A stretch of 63,535 nt of DNA from Polaromonas sp. (GTDB lineage: Bacteria; Pseudomonadota; Gammaproteobacteria; Burkholderiales; Burkholderiaceae_C): the NCBI RefSeq assembly GCF_030689685.1, contig NZ_JAUYEY010000074.1:1-63535 (forward strand). Reading direction: 5' to 3'. How positions within the stretch are numbered: position 1 is the stretch's first letter; the number at the start of each line of letters is the position of its first letter. A model generated the notes under the pieces. It searched no databases. It was not told where the DNA came from and saw nothing but the letters and a program-made list of their open reading frames with translations. Shown here piece by piece: positions 28,065-37,731 of this stretch. The position numbers and the translations under genes were made by a program.

Positions 28065-28559
28065 TTAGCCAGGCGACTCGTCTTCCGACGGCGACACCAC
28101 ACGGCGTATCGCCTCTGAGCCGAAACCGCGTGCCGCCAGAAAGCGCATCTGTTTTCCGCGCGCGGCAGCGTCTGCCGCGGGCTCGCCAAATTTCTTGCGC
28201 CAGACTTCGCGCGCGCGCTCCACTTCACTGGCCTTCAGGCCGCTGACTGCCTCAGCCACGGCTTCGGGCGTCAGGCCCTTGCCCTGTAGTTCGTGGCGGA
28301 TGCGTGCCGCACCGAAACGCCCGGCGCGCCGGTTGATCACCGACTCGACCACCCGCGCTTCGCTGATGAAGTCTTTGGCCTGCAACTCGTTCAGCACCTG
28401 GGCCAGTTGCTCTGGCGACTCGGCGTGGGCGGCCAGTTTGCGCTGCAGCTCTGCGCGTGAATGCTCGCGCTGGGCGAGGTAGCGCAAAGCCCGCCCGTTC
28501 AGGGACAGGCCGAAGCCGGGTGCAGCGGGTTGGCCCGGATTCATGCCAGGACCCTGCAT
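28065..28559 (-). CDS. recX: Regulatory protein RecX
   Basis: The 164-residue RecX binds RecA filaments and restrains their activity. It is composed of three-helix repeats: LNGRALRYLAQREHSRAELQRKL (about 20-42), AKDFISEARVVESVINRRAGRFGAARIRHELQGKG (about 60-95) and a third, with the conserved 'FG..RIRHEL' stretch. It follows recA by about 76 bp in the same direction, and a copy of the dispersed repeat sits in the gap. Confidence 0.93.
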   Translation of the reverse strand: MQGPGMNPGQPAAPGFGLSLNGRALRYLAQREHSRAELQRKLAAHAESPEQLAQVLNELQAKDFISEARVVESVINRRAGRFGAARIRHELQGKGLTPEAVAEAVSGLKASEVERAREVWRKKFGEPAADAAARGKQMRFLAARGFGSEAIRRVVSPSEDESPG

Positions 28560-28570
28560 GGAGTTGCTAT

Positions 28571-28615
28571 GTTTTTAATAGCTACTGACGCAATCACCAT
28601 AAGGGCCAGATGCCA
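28571..28615. repeat. Dispersed repeat, copy C, between recA and recX
   Basis: GTTTTTAATAGCTACTGACG followed by CAATCACCATAAGGGCCAGATGCC matches the family consensus. It occupies most of the recA-recX gap, where its imperfect hairpin could lower readthrough into recX. Confidence 0.6.
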
Positions 28616-28635
28616 ATTTCATGCACAGGACCGGG

Positions 28636-29739
<1,104 letters not shown>

Positions 29740-29800
29740 GGAAAGCTCCTTGAGGTTGGAAGTTTGTTTGCTTGTTTCGGCTCTGCTTTTAATCACAGCG

Positions 29801-29816
29801 CTGGATGTATGACCAG
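29801..29816 (-). promoter_or_regulatory. LexA-box-like operator of recA
   Basis: CTGGATGTATGACCAG has the CTG(G)-N8-(C)CAG form of a LexA box (standard CTGT-N8-ACAG) and is flanked by GTACT on the recA side. It sits about 62 bp upstream of the recA ATG, where an SOS operator is expected. Two positions differ from the gamma-proteobacterial consensus. Confidence 0.5.
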
Positions 29817-29895
29817 TACTTTATGGGCGTTGTTGAAATAAGTAAATCATATTTTTAGTCAGTTTGCCTGATCAATTACCTGTATCCTTTTTGGC

Positions 29896-30405
29896 ATGAA
29901 TTACACCCCTGTTCTGGTTTCCGGCGTCGCGCCTGCCGACGAGGAAAACTGGCGCCTGACCCACTTGGGCCGCCTGCTGGGCCATGCTTTGCGGCGTTTT
30001 GACGAACGCGTGCTGGTGCTGATGGCGCGCAATGTGGACGTGCCGCTGGCGCTGTCCAACCTCGCCGCGCGCGCCCAGGTGGGTGCGGCGCACATCCACA
30101 TCACGCGGCACCTGGCGGTCGGTGGCTCGCGCCTGACCGACCTGGCCCACAGCGCCGGTATGAGCAAGCAGGCCATGGGCGACCTGGTGGACCAATGCGA
30201 GGCCTGGGGCCTGGTCACGCGGGCGGCCGATGCGCACGACAAGCGCGTTAAAAATGTGGTGTTTACAACGTCTGGCCGGATCTGGCTGGGGGCTTTTCAG
30301 CGGGCAGTGGCGCAGGCTGAAAATGAATTTCGTGCGGCGGTGGGGCAAGATGTAGCCACCGTGGTGGCGCTTGGGCTGGAGGCTTATGTTGGTGGGAGTG
30401 AATAA
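29896..30405 (+). CDS. MarR-family transcriptional regulator
   Basis: A 169-residue winged-helix regulator, divergent from recA. The DNA-binding part covers about residues 75-125: SRLTDLAHSAGMSKQAMGDLVDQCEAWGLVTRAADAHDKRVKNVVFT, the MarR helix-turn-helix plus wing with its conserved D-x-R. Flanking helices would form the dimer interface. The ligand and targets cannot be read from the sequence, and no obvious target gene of its own lies alongside. Confidence 0.85.
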   Translation: MNYTPVLVSGVAPADEENWRLTHLGRLLGHALRRFDERVLVLMARNVDVPLALSNLAARAQVGAAHIHITRHLAVGGSRLTDLAHSAGMSKQAMGDLVDQCEAWGLVTRAADAHDKRVKNVVFTTSGRIWLGAFQRAVAQAENEFRAAVGQDVATVVALGLEAYVGGSE

Positions 30406-30421
30406 CTGCGGAGATTTTTTC

Positions 30422-30552
30422 ACAAGGAGATCAAGGAGGTTGAGGAGGAATACAACAGTAAAAATTTGACTTTCTGACCATCTCCACTTCTTTGACCTCT
30501 TTGACCTTCTCCACCTCCTTGACCTCTTTGACCTCTTTGTTCAAATATTTCT
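30422..30552. repeat. Nonamer-repeat hairpin upstream of the response regulator
   Basis: One arm is purine-rich with a 9-base period (AAGGAGATC AAGGAGGTT) and runs to 30454; the other arm, about 30481-30541, is pyrimidine-rich with the complementary period (TTTGACCTC, CTTGACCTC, repeated). The arms can pair over much of their length. The 5' arm is nearly identical to the inverse complement of 31346-31377. The unit AAGGAGGT equals the Shine-Dalgarno sequence and ACCTCCTT its complement. The region 30406-30612 holds no gene. Confidence 0.7.
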
Positions 30553-30612
30553 TCGTATTTTTTAAAAGCCTAAAATTTGAGCACCACCCCCATAAAAAAA
30601 CCGGAGACAGCC

Positions 30613-31287
30613 ATGCGCATTTTGATTGCTGAGGATGACCAGGTGCTGGCCGACGGCTTGTTGCGCACGCTGCGGGCCTCGGGAGCGGCGGCCGACCATG
30701 TCGCCAGCGGCACCGAGGCCGACGCCGCGCTGATGACCAACACCGAGTTCGACCTGCTGATCCTGGACCTCGGCCTGCCGCGCATGCACGGACTCGAAGT
30801 GCTCAAGCGTCTGCGCGCGCGTGGCTCGGCGATGCCGGTGCTGATCTTGACGGCCGCCGACAGCGTCGAAGAACGCGTCAAGGGCCTGGACTACGGCGCC
30901 GACGACTACATGGCCAAGCCGTTTTCACTGCAGGAGCTGGAAGCGCGTGTGCGTGCCCTGATACGCCGCGGCATGGGCGGCGCCAGCAGCACCATCAAAC
31001 ACGGACCGCTGGTCTACGACCAGGCCGGGCGTGTGGCCACCATCGACGGCCAGATGGTCGAGCTGTCGGCGCGCGAGCTCGGCTTGCTGGAAGTGCTGCT
31101 GCAACGCGCCGGCCGCCTGGTCAGCAAAGACCAGCTAGTCGAGCGCCTGTGCGAATGGGGCGAGGAAGTCAGCAACAACGCCATTGAGGTTTACATCCAC
31201 CGGCTGCGCAAGAAAATTGAAAAAGGCCCGGTGCGGATTGCGACGGTGCGCGGCCTGGGTTATTGCCTCGAAAAAATCCCCGGCTAA
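30613..31287 (+). CDS. OmpR-family response regulator (TctD/QseB-like)
   Basis: The 224-residue regulator has a receiver domain (about 1-115) with acidic pocket EDD, phospho-acceptor Asp in LLILDLGLPRMHG (about 51) and the switch Lys in DYMAKPFS, then an OmpR-type winged helix (about 125-222: LSARELGLLEVLLQRAGRLVSK, VEVYIHRLRKKIEKG, VRGLGY). ATG 30613 has the ribosome site GGAG; an upstream in-frame start adds non-family residues. It forms a two-component pair with the kinase at 31415, with a hairpin repeat in the 127-bp gap. Confidence 0.93.
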   Translation: MRILIAEDDQVLADGLLRTLRASGAAADHVASGTEADAALMTNTEFDLLILDLGLPRMHGLEVLKRLRARGSAMPVLILTAADSVEERVKGLDYGADDYMAKPFSLQELEARVRALIRRGMGGASSTIKHGPLVYDQAGRVATIDGQMVELSARELGLLEVLLQRAGRLVSKDQLVERLCEWGEEVSNNAIEVYIHRLRKKIEKGPVRIATVRGLGYCLEKIPG

Positions 31288-31297
31288 AAAAATACAT

Positions 31298-31385
31298 TTA
31301 CACAATGAGATCAAAGAGTTCAAGGAGGAAGTCATTTTGATTTTCTGTATTCCTCCTCACCTCCTTGATCTCCTTGTTCAAATAT
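31298..31385. repeat. Nonamer-repeat hairpin between response regulator and kinase
   Basis: The 5' arm (CACAATGAGATCAAAGAGTT...) pairs with the 3' arm ending CTCCTTGATCTCCTTGTTCA, giving a long imperfect hairpin. The 3' arm 31346-31377, read in reverse complement, equals the 5' arm at 30422-30454 with one base missing. It may trim or stabilise mRNA between the two coding regions. Confidence 0.7.
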
Positions 31386-31414
31386 CCTGAATTCGCCCTT
31401 CGATCAGCTGCAAT

Positions 31415-32857
31415 ATGGCTCTCAGACTCTTCCAGCGCGAGCGCCGCAGCCTGTTCGGGGAAATCCTGGACTGGATGCTCACGCCGCTGCTGCTGCTGTG
31501 GCCCATCAGCCTGGCGCTGACCTGGCTGGTGGCGCAGAACATTGCCGGCAAACCTTTTGACCGCGCGCTTGAGTACAACGTGCAGGCCCTGAGCAAGCTG
31601 ATCATGGTCAAGAACCAGCAGGTGCAATTCAACCTGACGGCACCGGCGCGTGAGATCCTGCGTGCCGACGACACCGACCTGGTGTTCTATCAGGTTCTCG
31701 GCGCACACGGCGAGTTCATCAGCGGCGAACGCGAGCTGCCCTTGCCACCTGACGAGGAAACCGGTCTTGAAGGCGAGGTGCGGCTGCGCGAGGACATCAT
31801 GCAGGGCCAGGAAGTGCGCGTGGCCTACACCTGGATCAAGACCGATGCGCCGGGCGCCTACCCGATCCTGGTGCAGGTGGCTGAGACGCTGGAAAAACGC
31901 AAGACCCTGGCCACCGAAATCGTCAAGGGCGTGATGGTGCCGCAGTTCGTCACGCTGCCGCTGGCGGTGCTGCTGGTCTGGCTGGCGCTGGTGCGCGGCA
32001 TCAAGCCGCTGGACCGGCTGGAAAAACGCATACGCGCGCGCAAGTCCGATGACATGAGCCCGCTTGACGAAAGCGTGGTGCCCGAAGAAGTGGCGCCGCT
32101 GGTCTCGTCGATCAACGACCTGCTGAGCCGGCTCAAGGTGCTGCTGACCACGCAAAAGCGCTTTCTGGCCGACGCCGCCCACCAGCTCAAGACGCCGCTG
32201 GCCGGCCTGCGTATGCAAGCCGACCTGGCCCAGCGCGAGACCGACGCTGACGAGCTCAAGAAGTCCCTCAAGCAGATCGGTCGCGCCAGCGTGCGCGCCA
32301 CCCACACCGTCAACCAGTTGCTGGCGCTGGCGCGCGCCGAGACCACCGGCCGTAGCCTGGCCAAACAGAAGCTGGACGTGGTGCAGGTGCTGTCCGACGC
32401 CATCCAGGACTCGGTGCCGCGTGCGCTGGAAAAACACATCGACCTGGGCTACGACGGCCCGCCCGCAGGTGAACAGGCCAGCCTGCTGGAGGCGAATCCG
32501 ACGCTGCTCAAGGAGCTGGTGCGCAACCTGCTGGACAACGCGTTGAACTACACGCCCGATGGCGGTCAAGTCACAGTGCGGCTGCTGACCGACCGCTTCA
32601 GCGGCGTGGTGGTGCTGCAGGTCGAAGACTCGGGCCCGGGCATTCCGGCGGCCGAGCGCGAACTGGTGCTGCAGCCCTTTTACCGCGCGCTGGGCACCAA
32701 CGTGGACGGCTCGGGCCTGGGCCTGGCCATCGTCGAAGAAATTGCCAAGCAGCACGCCGCCACCGTCGCCATCGAAGACGCCGTGCCAGGACATCACCCG
32801 GCAGGCACACGCGTGACCATCCGTTTCATGGGGTTTGCCGACCTGCCGCTGGAATGA
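31415..32857 (+). CDS. Sensor histidine kinase (TctE-like)
   Basis: A 480-residue membrane kinase. One span near residues 25-42, a periplasmic region of about 120 residues resembling the 2CSK_N sensor of TctE, and a second span (about 175-195) precede a HAMP linker. The kinase core has the H-box FLADAAHQLKTPLAGLRM (His about 258), N-box NLLDNALNYTPDGG, G1 DSGPGIP and G2 GSGLGLAIVEEIA. TctDE-type systems respond to tricarboxylates in some bacteria, but no transporter gene is adjacent, so the signal is open. Confidence 0.92.
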   Translation: MALRLFQRERRSLFGEILDWMLTPLLLLWPISLALTWLVAQNIAGKPFDRALEYNVQALSKLIMVKNQQVQFNLTAPAREILRADDTDLVFYQVLGAHGEFISGERELPLPPDEETGLEGEVRLREDIMQGQEVRVAYTWIKTDAPGAYPILVQVAETLEKRKTLATEIVKGVMVPQFVTLPLAVLLVWLALVRGIKPLDRLEKRIRARKSDDMSPLDESVVPEEVAPLVSSINDLLSRLKVLLTTQKRFLADAAHQLKTPLAGLRMQADLAQRETDADELKKSLKQIGRASVRATHTVNQLLALARAETTGRSLAKQKLDVVQVLSDAIQDSVPRALEKHIDLGYDGPPAGEQASLLEANPTLLKELVRNLLDNALNYTPDGGQVTVRLLTDRFSGVVVLQVEDSGPGIPAAERELVLQPFYRALGTNVDGSGLGLAIVEEIAKQHAATVAIEDAVPGHHPAGTRVTIRFMGFADLPLE

Positions 32858-32954
32858 GGCCTTGTCCGGCGCGGCAATAAGCGCCTGTCTGTAAGCACGG
32901 GCATGCCGGTCTGCCTACACTGGAGCGTTCCTTGCCGGAGATCTGCCCCCGCCC

Positions 32955-33809
32955 ATGAGTCCCAAATCCCACACCCTCCCTGCCGACGATGCCAGCGCCA
33001 GGGAAAGCCGGCGCCATATGCGCACCCGCCTGAAAATCGGCCTATCGGCCTGTTTTTCCCACGCTGATCCCACGCGCTCGCTGTTCACCGGCAAAACCCT
33101 GCAGTATGTCGAGCAGACCGTCGCGCACTGGGTCATGTCCTCCGGCGCCATGGTCGTCATGGTGCCCTGCCCGACCGGCGCAACGCAACGCGGCGACGTG
33201 AACTTTGACGACTACGCGCAGTGGCTGGACGGCCTCGTGCTACACGGCGGTGCCGACGTCTGGCCCGGCAACTACGGCGAGGACCCGCTCGAGGAGCGCT
33301 GGGCCGGCGACCGCGTGCGCGACGACTACGACAAGGCGCTGGTCGCTTCGTTTGAAAAAGCCGGCAAGCCAGTGTTCGGCATCTGCCGCGGCCTGCAACT
33401 GCTCAACGTCGCCTTCGGCGGCACCTTGTACCAGGACATCACGACCCAGGTGCCCGAATCCTTTGGCCACCGCGACGCGGTGAGTTACGACCAGAACTTC
33501 CACAGCGTGGAGATCGTGCAGGGCTCGCAGCTATCGCGGCTGTATCCGGGCGTGGAGCGGGTTCGCGTCAACAGCATTCACCACCAGGCCATCAAGGACC
33601 TGGCGCCCGAGTTCGAGGCCGAGGCCTTCAGCGTGCCCGACGGCATTGTGGAAGCGATACGCCGCAAGAACCCGTCAAAAAGTTATATCGCGGCACTGCA
33701 ATGGCACCCGGAGTTTCACCAGCCGGGGGCGGACACGATTGACGATGCGGCGCTGCTGGAGGATTTTCTTTGCGCCGTGGCGGCGGCCAAGAAGCGGCCG
33801 ATCGCGTGA
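32955..33809 (+). CDS. Class I glutamine amidotransferase-like hydrolase (peptidase C26, PuuD-like)
   Basis: The 284-residue cytosolic protein matches the gamma-glutamyl-GABA hydrolase group. It has the oxyanion strand GLVLHGGADVWPGNYGE, the nucleophile Cys in PVFGICRGLQLLNVAFGG (about residue 143), and the catalytic His/Glu in ALQWHPEFH (about 253). Its real substrate may be another gamma-glutamyl compound. The start could be Met 22 (33018) rather than the first Met, because the first 20 residues are not family-like. Confidence 0.85.
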   Translation: MSPKSHTLPADDASARESRRHMRTRLKIGLSACFSHADPTRSLFTGKTLQYVEQTVAHWVMSSGAMVVMVPCPTGATQRGDVNFDDYAQWLDGLVLHGGADVWPGNYGEDPLEERWAGDRVRDDYDKALVASFEKAGKPVFGICRGLQLLNVAFGGTLYQDITTQVPESFGHRDAVSYDQNFHSVEIVQGSQLSRLYPGVERVRVNSIHHQAIKDLAPEFEAEAFSVPDGIVEAIRRKNPSKSYIAALQWHPEFHQPGADTIDDAALLEDFLCAVAAAKKRPIA

Positions 33810-33845
33810 CCATGATGCGCGAGGCTTGAGCGAAATTGCTATTAA

Positions 33846-33890
33846 TTCAATAGCTGCTTATGCCCGTCCGACAAGGGGTTGAGGCCTAAA
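33846..33890. repeat. Dispersed repeat, copy B
   Basis: TTCAATAGCTGCTTATGCCC followed by GTCCGACAAGGGGTTGAGGCC matches the family consensus and lies just before the larger repeat at 33896-33991, so two repeat families are stacked here. Confidence 0.65.
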
Positions 33891-33895
33891 TGGAA

Positions 33896-33991
33896 CCTAT
33901 TGAGTGTTTCAAAAACGGATAAGCATCGGAACACTCATTCCCTCACCCCAACCCTCTCCCTAAGGGCGAGGGGGAGAGCGGTCCAATTCAC
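33896..33991. repeat. 96-bp structured repeat, copy 1 (inverse of 58942-59036)
   Basis: The element runs from CCTATTGAGTGTTTC to GGTCCAATTCAC. It has a first stem (GAGTGTT 33902-33908 with AACACTC 33930-33936), then CCCTCACCCCAACCCTCTCC and a second, GC-rich hairpin. The copy at 58942-59036 has the same plan in opposite orientation. It lies between the convergent amidotransferase and kup genes and may end transcription of both. Confidence 0.8.
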
Positions 33992-34019
33992 TACGTGTAG
34001 TTGGAAAAATCAATGAAAT

Positions 34020-35888
34020 TCAGATTTCGATCTTGCCGCCCAGCTCCACCACCGCGTTGTTTGGCAGGTTCAGAAAATCAGCCGCGCCGCTCGCGTTGTG
34101 ATGCATCTGCGCAAACAGTTTCTCGCGCCAGGGCATCATTCCGCCGCCCATCGTGGGCACCACCACGTCGCGCGACAGGAAGTAGCTGGTGGTCATGACC
34201 TCCAGCTCACAGCCGCGCGTGCGCATCTGCTGCAGCGCCTTGGGCACATCGGGGTCGTTCTTGAAGCCGTAGTGGATCACCACCTGCCAGCAGTTGTGGC
34301 CCAGCGACTCGATCACCAGGCGTTTGTCCAGGCCAATCCAGGGTACCTCGTGGTTGCGCACCGTGACAAACAGGTTTTGCTCGTGGAGCACTTTGTTGTG
34401 CTTGAGGTTGTGCAGCAGGGCATTGGGCACGGTGCCCGGCTCTGCGGTCAGGAACACGGCCGTACCTTCAACGCGGGCCGGCGGGCTGACAAACACCGCT
34501 TCGAGAAAACTCGGCAGGTCGATGGCGTCGGCGCGTAGCTTCTGGTTGAGCAGCGCCCGCCCCTGCTTCCAGGTCATCATGACGGTGAACATAACCACGC
34601 CGATCAGCACCGGGAACCAGCCGCCAGCGGCAAACTTCAGCGCATTGGAGGCGAAGAACATCAAATCCACGATGAAGAAAACGCCAGTAGCGCCGACACA
34701 CAAGGCCAGCGGCAGCTTCCACCTGTAGCGGATCACAAAAAAGGTCAGCACGGTCGTGATCAGCATGTCGGTGGTCACCGCAATGCCGTAGGCTGAGGCC
34801 AGATTCGTCGAATTCTTGAACAGGACCACGGCGATCACAATCGCGACGAACAGCGACCAGTTCACGGCCGGGATGTAGATCTGGCCGGTTTCATGCACCG
34901 AGGTGTGGCGAATCCGCATGCGCGGCAGGTAGCCAAGCTGGATCGCCTGCTTGCTGACCGAAAACGCCGCCGACAGCAGGGCTTGCGAGGCGATCACTGT
35001 GGCTGCGGTGGCCAACAGCACCAGCGGCACCAGCGCCCACTTAGGTGCCATCAGGTAAAAGGGATTGGTCACCGATTCGGGCGTGTAGATCAGCATCGCG
35101 CCCTGGCCGAAATAGTTGATCAGCAGCGCCGGCATGACCAGCGCAAACCAGGCCATGCGGATCGGTTTTTTGCCGAAGTGGCCAAGGTCGGCATACAGCG
35201 CTTCCGCGCCCGTGACACACAGTACCAGCGCGCCCAGCAGCACAAAGGTGGTACCGGGGTGCTGAAAGATGAAACGCAGCGCATGGTGCGGGCTGACAGC
35301 GCCCAGCACCTCGGGGTGGGCCCAGATGTGCGGGATACCCATCACCGCGATGGTGACAAACCACAGGGCGCAGATCGGGCCAAAATATCGGCCGATGCCT
35401 GCAGTGCCGTTCTTCTGCACATAAAACAGGCCGAAAATCACCACCAGCGCGAGCGGCATGATGTAGGGCTTGAAGGCGGGCGAGAGCAGCTCCAGCCCCT
35501 CGACCGCCGACAGCACGGAAATCGCTGGAGTGATGACGCCGTCGCCATAGAAAATCGCCGTGCCAAAGATGCCCACCGCCAGCAGCCAGCGCCGCAGCTT
35601 GGGCTTGTCGTTGACGGCGTTGGTGGCCAGCGCCAGCATCGCGATCAGCCCGCCTTCGCCGTTGTTGTCGGCGCGCAGGATCAGCGTGACGTATTTCAGC
35701 GAAACAATCACGGTGATGGTCCAGAAGACCATGGACAGGATGCCATAGACGTTGTCCGGGGTCAGCGGCACATGGCCCGACTCGAACACAACCTTGAGGG
35801 CATACAGCACGCTGGTGCCGATGTCGCCGTAAACAATGCCGATGGCGCCTAGGGTCAGCGCCGCAAGTGATGATTTTTTACTAGACAC
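34020..35888 (-). CDS. kup: Low-affinity potassium uptake protein Kup
   Basis: Kup imports K+ together with protons across the inner membrane. The 622-residue protein has 12 membrane spans in its first 440 residues, beginning with the family start [23 protein letters not shown], then [20 protein letters not shown] and a Gly-rich segment, and ends in a soluble domain of about 170 residues ([22 protein letters not shown]). Length is typical. The gene is monocistronic; the 440 bp upstream up to gshA contain only repeats. Confidence 0.97.
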   Translation of the reverse strand: MSSKKSSLAALTLGAIGIVYGDIGTSVLYALKVVFESGHVPLTPDNVYGILSMVFWTITVIVSLKYVTLILRADNNGEGGLIAMLALATNAVNDKPKLRRWLLAVGIFGTAIFYGDGVITPAISVLSAVEGLELLSPAFKPYIMPLALVVIFGLFYVQKNGTAGIGRYFGPICALWFVTIAVMGIPHIWAHPEVLGAVSPHHALRFIFQHPGTTFVLLGALVLCVTGAEALYADLGHFGKKPIRMAWFALVMPALLINYFGQGAMLIYTPESVTNPFYLMAPKWALVPLVLLATAATVIASQALLSAAFSVSKQAIQLGYLPRMRIRHTSVHETGQIYIPAVNWSLFVAIVIAVVLFKNSTNLASAYGIAVTTDMLITTVLTFFVIRYRWKLPLALCVGATGVFFIVDLMFFASNALKFAAGGWFPVLIGVVMFTVMMTWKQGRALLNQKLRADAIDLPSFLEAVFVSPPARVEGTAVFLTAEPGTVPNALLHNLKHNKVLHEQNLFVTVRNHEVPWIGLDKRLVIESLGHNCWQVVIHYGFKNDPDVPKALQQMRTRGCELEVMTTSYFLSRDVVVPTMGGGMMPWREKLFAQMHHNASGAADFLNLPNNAVVELGGKIEI

Positions 35889-36329
35889 AAAAAATTCCCG
35901 CCGATGCCGGGGTCAGCTCATGCGCTCCGGCGCGGGAAGTATTACCTTAAGGAACGCTATTTTGCGCCTCGCCCGGCCTCCGGCAAGTCGGCGTATATCC
36001 CTAAACCAAATAATTCAGTGTTTTGTTGCACTGCAACAACTTGTAACGAGGGCGTGCGCGGTGTGTCCACGCTGACGGCGGGGCGTGACCCGGCAAGACA
36101 CTACTGTTTTGATAGCTGCTTACGCCCACCAGTTATGGGCTGGAGGCCTAAAAGGCTCAGAGTCCAGGCACTACAGCACGGAGGTACTCTGGCAACGATA
36201 GAACGTCGTCACTTCCCTGCTTTTTTCAGCAGCCGCGGGCAGGCCGGCTTTGCCGGATGCCTCGCGGCGTCCCCTGCAAGGGGAAAAGGCACTACACGAA
36301 GCGCAGCGTAGTGAGAACGATAGGGGTGT
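35889..36329. other. Gene-free interval with repeats between kup and gshA
   Basis: About 440 bp without a convincing gene. It contains the start region of kup, dispersed repeat copy D at 36107-36157 (TTTTGATAGCTGCTTACGCC then TTATGGGCTGGAGGCC), and a GC-rich inverted repeat around 36240-36310 (GGCAGGCCGGCTTTGCCGG and CCCCTGCAAGGGG) close to the gshA stop, which may terminate transcription. Open frames in it look like shadows of the repeats. Confidence 0.6.
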
Positions 36330-37625
36330 TCAATCGTACACCTCGGCGTCCGGGTCGGTCGCTTCCAGCTCGTAGCTGGCGGCCAGCATGGCCAGGCGGC
36401 CGATCACGCCATACATATAAAAGCGATTGGGCCCGCTGGCGCCGGGTGGTACGCCCGGTTGCGGCAGGCGGCCGCTGTCGGCAAAAGCCAGCGGCACAAA
36501 GCTTGAGCCCGGTGCATTGAGGTTTTCGTCAATGCCGCGGTCGGCATGCACGCGGTAAAAACCGCCCACCACGTAGCGGTCCATCATGTAGACCACCGGC
36601 TCGGCCACGGCGTCATTGATGCGTTCGTGGGTCTGCACACCTTCCTGAATGATGACCTCGGACAGCGCCTGGCCGTCCTTGGGGGCGCTCATCTTGTTTT
36701 TGGTCTTGCGGTTGAGCTCGTCCAGGTCCTTGACGTCACGCACCGTCATGATGCCCATGCCGTAGGTGCCGTTGTCGGCCTTGACGATCACAAACGGCTT
36801 TTCGTTGATGCCGTATTCCTTGTACTTGCGCCGGATCTTGGTCAGCAGGGCATCCACATTGCTGGTCAGGCAGTCCATGCCGACGCCCTCGGCTAGGTTG
36901 ACCTCGCCACATTTGGCAAACATCGGGTTGATCAGCCACGGATCCACGCCCAGCAGCTTGCCGAAACGCTTGGAGACTTCCTCGTAGGCCTGGAAATGGC
37001 GCGACTTGCGCCGTACCGACCAGCCTGCGTGCAGCGGCGGCAGCAAATACTGCTCGTTGAGGTCTTCCAGCATGCCGGGTGTGCCGGCCGACAGGTCGTT
37101 GTTGAGCAAAATCGTGCAAGGGTCGAAGTTTTTCAGCCCCAGGCGGCGGTCGGTGCGCACCAGCGGCTCCAGTGTGATCTCCTCCCCGGTCGGCAGGGTC
37201 AGTGTGGTGGGCTCGGTGATGTCGGGACTGAGCGAGCCAAAACGCACATTCAGCCCGGCCTGGTGGAAGATGCGTTTGAGCTGCAGCACGTTGGCCAGGT
37301 AGAAGGTGTTGCGCGTGTGGTTTTCGGGGATGACCAGCAGGTTGCGCGCCTCGGGGCAGATTTTTTCAATCGCGGCCATCGCCGCCTGCACCGCCAGCGG
37401 CAGCATCTCGGGCGTCAGGTTGTTCCAGCCACCGGGGTAGAGGTTGGTGTCCACCGGTGCGAGCTTGAAGCCAGCGTTGCGCACATCGACCGAGCTGTAA
37501 AACGGCGGCGTGTGCTCCATCCATTCCAGGCGGAACCAGCGTTCGATCGCCGGTGTCATGTCGAGGATGCGCTGTTCGAGCTCGTTGGTGGGGCCGTTCA
37601 GGGCAGTAATGAGGTGCGGAACCAT
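36330..37625 (-). CDS. gshA: Glutamate-cysteine ligase
   Basis: The first enzyme of glutathione synthesis, joining Glu and Cys with ATP. The 431-residue protein is the proteobacterial GshA form that differs from the E. coli enzyme: MVPHLITALNGPTNELEQRILD at the start, the FKLAPVDTNLYPGGWNNL segment and an ATP-grasp-like IVKADNGTYGMGIMTVRDV. ATG 37625 fits the family; the open frame continues upstream to 37961 with low-complexity sequence that overlaps the next gene and is rejected. The FkbM methyltransferase gene ends about 105 bp upstream in the same direction. Confidence 0.92.
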   Translation of the reverse strand: MVPHLITALNGPTNELEQRILDMTPAIERWFRLEWMEHTPPFYSSVDVRNAGFKLAPVDTNLYPGGWNNLTPEMLPLAVQAAMAAIEKICPEARNLLVIPENHTRNTFYLANVLQLKRIFHQAGLNVRFGSLSPDITEPTTLTLPTGEEITLEPLVRTDRRLGLKNFDPCTILLNNDLSAGTPGMLEDLNEQYLLPPLHAGWSVRRKSRHFQAYEEVSKRFGKLLGVDPWLINPMFAKCGEVNLAEGVGMDCLTSNVDALLTKIRRKYKEYGINEKPFVIVKADNGTYGMGIMTVRDVKDLDELNRKTKNKMSAPKDGQALSEVIIQEGVQTHERINDAVAEPVVYMMDRYVVGGFYRVHADRGIDENLNAPGSSFVPLAFADSGRLPQPGVPPGASGPNRFYMYGVIGRLAMLAASYELEATDPDAEVYD

Positions 37626-37731
37626 GGAATCCTCTGGAGAATAGGCGAATAACCCTTCGAAAGCTGGGGCCGAAACGGAAAGCTTCAAGCGGGTCGCCAA
37701 CGGCCCCGCTTCGACAAGCCAAATCGAACGC

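Noticed and set aside
30481..30541. CRISPR-like short repeats upstream of the response regulator
   Set aside because: The units are 9 bases without spacers, form a hairpin with the neighbouring arm, and no cas gene is present.
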